A stretch of DNA of 64,000 nt, taken from the NCBI GenBank assembly GCA_023662905.1, contig JAMPIJ010000002.1, positions 123,104 through 187,103 on the forward strand. The letters run 5' to 3'. Positions 60,739 through 64,000 of this stretch are shown piece after piece. Source of the stretch: Fusobacterium sp. (GTDB lineage: Bacteria; Cyanobacteriota; Vampirovibrionia; Gastranaerophilales; Gastranaerophilaceae). The notes under the pieces were generated by a model, which did no database searches, was not told the origin of the DNA, and saw nothing but the letters and a program-made list of their open reading frames with translations. Position 1 is the first letter of the stretch, and every line of letters starts with the position of its first letter. The translations under genes and the position numbers were made by a program.

Positions 60739-60909
60739 CTACTTGCGTTTTCTAGCCGCTTCAGATTTGCGTTTCCTTTTTACGCTTGGCTTTTCGTATC
60801 TTTCGCGTTTTTTGATTTCAGAAAGAATACCAGCTTTTTGAATTTTTTTCTTGAAACGTCTTAATGCGCTTTCGATACTTTCGTTTTCGCCTACTTTAAC
60901 TTCTGCCAT
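60739..60909 (-). CDS. rpsU: 30S ribosomal protein S21
   Basis: 56 residues from the ATG at 60909 after AAAGGTGG; the GTG at 60924 (MVKNK) lies inside the ribosome site. [28 protein letters not shown] and the basic C-terminus [14 protein letters not shown] are typical S21. Single gene with its own terminator. Confidence 0.95.
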   Translation of the reverse strand: MAEVKVGENESIESALRRFKKKIQKAGILSEIKKRERYEKPSVKRKRKSEAARKRK

Positions 60910-61085
60910 TTTGTTTTTCACCACCTTTATAGCAATTTAAGAGTGTAATATTTTTGTTTATATTGTTATTGTAGTATAAACATGAAAAAAATCAAATTTG
61001 CTAGCGTATAAATAATTTATAAAGAAATCTTAATTCGTCAATTTTTGGTTTTATAATTATAATATAAGATTTTATGGAGATAATT

Positions 61086-61379
61086 ATGGAAACTGTAAAC
61101 GAAATTTTATCTAAATTAGACACAGCTGACAACACAAATAAGAATGAATTAGAAAATAAATTGGTTAGCCTTGGTGATAAAGCGCTTCCGCTTCTTGTTG
61201 AAGAATTGCAAAGCATCAGAGGTTTGAAAAGAGGTATTATTGCTATGACTCTTATCAGACTTGGCCATAAATCTGTAAAATATTTGGAAGAAGCAGCAAG
61301 AAAAAATAAAGATTTCCAATGGATTGCTGATTATTTGATTCGTGAGATTGACGGCTCTAGAGCTGTTGCAGTTGCGTAG
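61086..61379 (+). CDS. Small helical protein
   Basis: 97 residues from the ATG at 61086, after TGGAGA; ATG at 61074 also possible. Two helical halves, the second resembling a HEAT repeat (RGIIAMTLIRLGHKSVKYLEEAARKNKDF). Precedes the patatin gene by seven bases and probably shares its transcript. Function unknown. Confidence 0.6.
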   Translation: METVNEILSKLDTADNTNKNELENKLVSLGDKALPLLVEELQSIRGLKRGIIAMTLIRLGHKSVKYLEEAARKNKDFQWIADYLIREIDGSRAVAVA

Positions 61380-61386
61380 ATATTTT

Positions 61387-62583
61387 ATGAAGAGAGAAGA
61401 GTTACAGTACGCGTGTTTATTTGGCGGCGGAGCCATAAGAGGGCTTGCGCATGTTGGTGTTGTGCGCGCGTTAAAGGAACTCGGGATTGGACTCGGAACC
61501 CTTGCGGGTTCTTCTGTTGGTGCATTAGCAGCTGCGTTTTTGGCTGTCGGCTATGATGATAAAGAGATTGAGAAGCTTTTTATTAACGTAGATTTTGAAC
61601 TCTTCCGTGATATTGATTTTGGCAAAACTGTTGCGCTTAGTAAGGGCAAAATTTTCCTTGAATGGCTGCGCGAGGTTATTGAGGCTAAGTTTTACGGGAT
61701 TAATTATGTTAAGGGTAAGAATCCGCCTGTAACTTTTAAGGATATCGAAAAGAATCTAGTTGTTGTGACGACGGATTTGACGAATTTTACCTGTCGTGAG
61801 TTTTCTAAACATACGACGCCTGACTTTGAGGTTGCAGAGGCGGTTAGAATTTCTGCGTGCATGCCGGGGCTTATGCGGCCTGTGGAACTTGAGGAATGTA
61901 CGCTTGTTGATGGTGATTTGCAAAAAAGCTGGCCGATGTGGAAGCTTTGTGAAACGCTTTCGGGTTTGAATGAGAATGTTTTAGAAGTTCGGCTTGAGGG
62001 AACTGTTTCTGAAAATCTTGCGAGTCCGGTTAGTTTTATCAACTCTGTTTATAGCTGTGTGACGTCGGTTGCGAGTGATTTTGTTGTTGATATTTTCAAA
62101 AATGATGAAAAACACGACTGTCTTGTAGTGAACACGGGTGATGTTGTTATCGTCAACTTTCAGATGAAAGAGGCCGAGCGTAAAACTCTTATACAAAACG
62201 GCTATGAGCAAACGCTTGAGTATTTTAAGAATTTATTGCCGGTGAAAAAGGCAAGACATCTTGATCATTATATTAAAATTCGTAATTTCCTTGTCGATAC
62301 GCGTGAAATGATTGGGAAAGATAAAGTTAGTGCCGCACAGGTTCGGTTTGCAAACCTTCTGGCGCTTTTGTGCGAAGTGCGTTATGATATTGATGAAAAT
62401 ATTTATACTGAAATTATGGCGCTTTCGGGTGAAATTCTTAATAATTCCGGCACAACAATTTTCTTGAAACATACTTATCTCAAGGATTCCAGAAAAGTTT
62501 TGAAAAAGATTGATGAACTTGAAGTGCTTTTAAACTCTAAAATTTCGGCGCTTGAAAAATTCATAGAGATTGTGGCGTCTTAG
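61387..62583 (+). CDS. Patatin-like phospholipase
   Basis: 398 residues from the ATG at 61387. The patatin acylhydrolase domain spans about residues 8-200: CLFGGGAIRGLAHVGVVRAL (oxyanion hole GGGxRG), AGSSVGALAAAFLAVG with the nucleophile Ser of GxSxG, and LVDGDL, a variant of the DGA/G catalytic Asp site. Hydrolyses lipid acyl chains, perhaps membrane lipids. The C-terminal ~190 residues are helical and of unknown role. Confidence 0.88.
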   Translation: MKREELQYACLFGGGAIRGLAHVGVVRALKELGIGLGTLAGSSVGALAAAFLAVGYDDKEIEKLFINVDFELFRDIDFGKTVALSKGKIFLEWLREVIEAKFYGINYVKGKNPPVTFKDIEKNLVVVTTDLTNFTCREFSKHTTPDFEVAEAVRISACMPGLMRPVELEECTLVDGDLQKSWPMWKLCETLSGLNENVLEVRLEGTVSENLASPVSFINSVYSCVTSVASDFVVDIFKNDEKHDCLVVNTGDVVIVNFQMKEAERKTLIQNGYEQTLEYFKNLLPVKKARHLDHYIKIRNFLVDTREMIGKDKVSAAQVRFANLLALLCEVRYDIDENIYTEIMALSGEILNNSGTTIFLKHTYLKDSRKVLKKIDELEVLLNSKISALEKFIEIVAS

Positions 62584-62589
62584 AATATA

Positions 62590-62598
62590 TGTTATAAT
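62590..62598 (+). promoter_or_regulatory. Extended -10 promoter, predicted leaderless
   Basis: TGTTATAAT; ATG at 62605 six bases past the -10. No ribosome site visible. Confidence 0.6.
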
Positions 62599-62604
62599 CT
62601 TAAT

Positions 62605-63081
62605 ATGAAGAAGATTTTTGTATGTTTACTCCTACTTGGAATTACCCTATTTATGCCGCAGGCTTACGCTGATAGTTTGGATATAAATTATCTCTTGCAA
62701 ATGGCGAAATCTAATAATATTGATATCAATGAAGTTATGAAACGCTCTCATATCGGGCCATCTTATGACAGCATAAAAAATGGCAAGAAACCTTTTTTGA
62801 TTGTGTTTGCGGATTTTACAGATTTGCCTGTCGCGGCGAAATACGTAAATAACGGATATCAGGTTTATAGTAATTTACAAAACGAATACGGGTTTGCGGC
62901 GTTTAACACAAAGAATTCTGAAAATTCTGCGCTAATGACAAAATTTAAGATTAAGACGGTTCCGTGCTTGTTGATTGCGAACCCGTATCGTAACGAAGTT
63001 GTGCCGGTGAAACCCGCGCTTTATGATAACCCGCAAAGACTCGTTACGCTATTGCGGGCATATTTGCGCAGAACCCGTTAA
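62605..63081 (+). CDS. Secreted thioredoxin-fold-like protein without CxxC
   Basis: 158 residues. A signal peptide (KKIFVCLLLLGITLFMPQAYA) then a helical stretch. The C-terminal part looks thioredoxin-like: FLIVFADFTDLPVA with no CxxC, and KTVPCLLIANP resembling the cis-proline loop. Probably not a disulfide oxidoreductase; may bind a partner. Converges with the MCE gene, overlapping by four bases. Confidence 0.65.
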   Translation: MKKIFVCLLLLGITLFMPQAYADSLDINYLLQMAKSNNIDINEVMKRSHIGPSYDSIKNGKKPFLIVFADFTDLPVAAKYVNNGYQVYSNLQNEYGFAAFNTKNSENSALMTKFKIKTVPCLLIANPYRNEVVPVKPALYDNPQRLVTLLRAYLRRTR

Positions 63082-63944
63082 TTTTTCACGGGGGTTCCGA
63101 ACATCAATCTTGCGGCGCCCATTCGCTGTTTGAGAGTGTTGCCGATACCTTTGACAATTTCGTTTACATTGTCAAGTAAGGTTTTCAGGCTGCAAATCGT
63201 CGCGTTTACGGCCGGAAGCGTCGTTGTGTTTATGATTTGGGTTGTTCCCTCGAAGTTTTTGGTTGTTGTGTGAACATTCGCGATTGAATTTCTGAGATAT
63301 TTTTCGTCAATAGAATCGTTAAGCTTTTTGCTCATACTGTTCAGGTTTCCGCAGGCGGTTGATATTTCGTGCGCCGCGGTGTTTATGTCAGGCTGAATAT
63401 CTTTGAGCATAATATTAAGCTGTTTTAACAGGTCGCTTACATCTTTTGCAGTGCTGTTAAGGCTTGACATAAGGTTGTTGGCGTTGCCTTTGAGTTCGTC
63501 AAACCCGCCGCCGTCTGTCACGTTGTTGATTAAGTCGTTCCAATCGTGAGAAATTTCACCCTCGATTTTGTCGCCGTATCTTATGCGCGCAAGCGCCGGC
63601 GAACTCGGATAGATTATTTCCATATAGTCAATATCAGAATCCTTGTGACGCTTTTGCACTTTGGCCTTAATGTTATTCGGCAGGTTGTAACTCCAACTGT
63701 CCAGAACTATTGTTACGCGCGTTGTGAGAAAGTCTTTACTTGGTACGACTTTCACCGCGCGGCCTATTTTGAACCCCTTGTAATACACGTTAAGATTTGA
63801 AAACGGTTCGAGTTCTGTGAAAACAGCCGTTATTCTCATGTGTGTGAGTTCGATGGCTTTTAGAATTAGTAAGCCTGTGAAAAATACGATAAGTACAATT
63901 TTAAATTTTTTGAGTAGTCCAAATAATGCGTTTTTAATATCCAT
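63078..63944 (-). CDS. MCE/MlaD-family lipid transport protein
   Basis: 288 residues. N-terminal membrane helix (IVLIVFFTGLLILKAIELTHM), an MCE domain (VYYKGFKIGRAVKVVPSKDFLTTRVTIVLDSW) and a C-terminal coiled helix (SLNSTAKDVSDLLKQLNIMLKDIQ). MlaD-type proteins form hexamers that carry phospholipids between membranes with an ABC transporter. The transporter genes are not in the window. Start at 63944 with GGATAT-like upstream; the region 63945-64000 is AT-rich with no feature I can support. Confidence 0.82.
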   Translation of the reverse strand: MDIKNALFGLLKKFKIVLIVFFTGLLILKAIELTHMRITAVFTELEPFSNLNVYYKGFKIGRAVKVVPSKDFLTTRVTIVLDSWSYNLPNNIKAKVQKRHKDSDIDYMEIIYPSSPALARIRYGDKIEGEISHDWNDLINNVTDGGGFDELKGNANNLMSSLNSTAKDVSDLLKQLNIMLKDIQPDINTAAHEISTACGNLNSMSKKLNDSIDEKYLRNSIANVHTTTKNFEGTTQIINTTTLPAVNATICSLKTLLDNVNEIVKGIGNTLKQRMGAARLMFGTPVKN

Positions 63945-64000
63945 ACAAATATTAAAAAATATCGCTATATTGTTCTCAATTGCCTTACAGGTTAGGCGTA

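Noticed and set aside
1-64000. tRNA, rRNA, CRISPR arrays, prophage or intact IS elements
   Set aside because: No TΨC-loop-like context with cloverleaf arms, no direct repeats with regular spacers and no transposase, integrase or phage genes were seen. A tRNA/ncRNA scan would be decisive.

Overview
The window looks like a chromosomal segment of a low-GC, non-photosynthetic relative of cyanobacteria, most likely the gut lineage Gastranaerophilales (Vampirovibrionia/Melainabacteria). This is inference. It rests on the pilin-like genes with the conserved leader AFTMAEILLSLTIIGVVAAI, the anaerobic ferredoxin-linked 2-oxoacid oxidoreductase with a Rex regulator, the lack of any photosynthesis or respiration gene, and a dnaN-adjacent origin-like region whose boxes resemble the cyanobacterial DnaA box. 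No rRNA, tRNA, CRISPR array, prophage or intact insertion sequence was seen.

Layout. 1-5.5 kb: a truncated ORF with a poly-G tract, a Met/Gly-rich protein, a YajQ-type protein, the trxA-uppS-rdgB operon, then an exonuclease overlapping a sugar-phosphate transporter. 5.5-12.5 kb (minus): gatB with a GlmS-like SIS protein, and an RNase Y-YmdB-PHP-pilin-like-LOG string. 12.7-19.6 kb: amidase-murI, a zinc alcohol dehydrogenase, pilT, recF, and a small locus with an overlapping sense/antisense arrangement like a type I toxin-antitoxin. 19.7-24.7 kb: a SNF2 helicase and comF. 24.7-25.35 kb: a GC-rich palindromic repeat followed by an origin-like array. 25.35-31.3 kb: glycosyltransferase, dnaN, FluC, a TIM-barrel protein, a HEPN-MNT pair, a HTH gene and a pilin. 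31.4-38.9 kb: radical SAM, a PilMN fusion plus PilO, nadA-rlmB-rpoD, and a YtxH cluster. 39-41.3 kb: pdxJ, a zinc-ribbon protein, rex, two small HTH genes. 41.3-45.9 kb: gyrA, a pilin interrupted by a GC-rich insert with a G12 tract, a PHP protein. 45.9-51.7 kb: membrane protein, rph, ilvB, histidine kinase. 51.8-54.5 kb: korDABC. 54.6-64 kb: a giant coiled-coil protein, GlcD oxidase, a metallopeptidase-like protein, S21, patatin, and an MCE protein.

Functional themes. The pilus genes (pilT, pilMN, pilO, three pilin-like genes) point to a type IV pilus or type II secretion system spread over several loci. KOR, Rex, the NAD and PLP biosynthesis genes and thioredoxin fit an anaerobic fermenter. 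RecF, dnaN, gyrA and the origin-like array make this a replication-associated region.

The most interesting signals are: (i) a probable oriC with five exact TTTTCTACA boxes; (ii) two long poly-G tracts, each one base away from opening or closing a reading frame near a gene start, one of them inside a repeat inserted in a pilin leader; (iii) a compact sense/antisense locus with a 24-residue hydrophobic peptide; (iv) repeated leaderless promoter architecture; (v) families of GC-rich hairpin repeats, one fused in frame to the end of korA.
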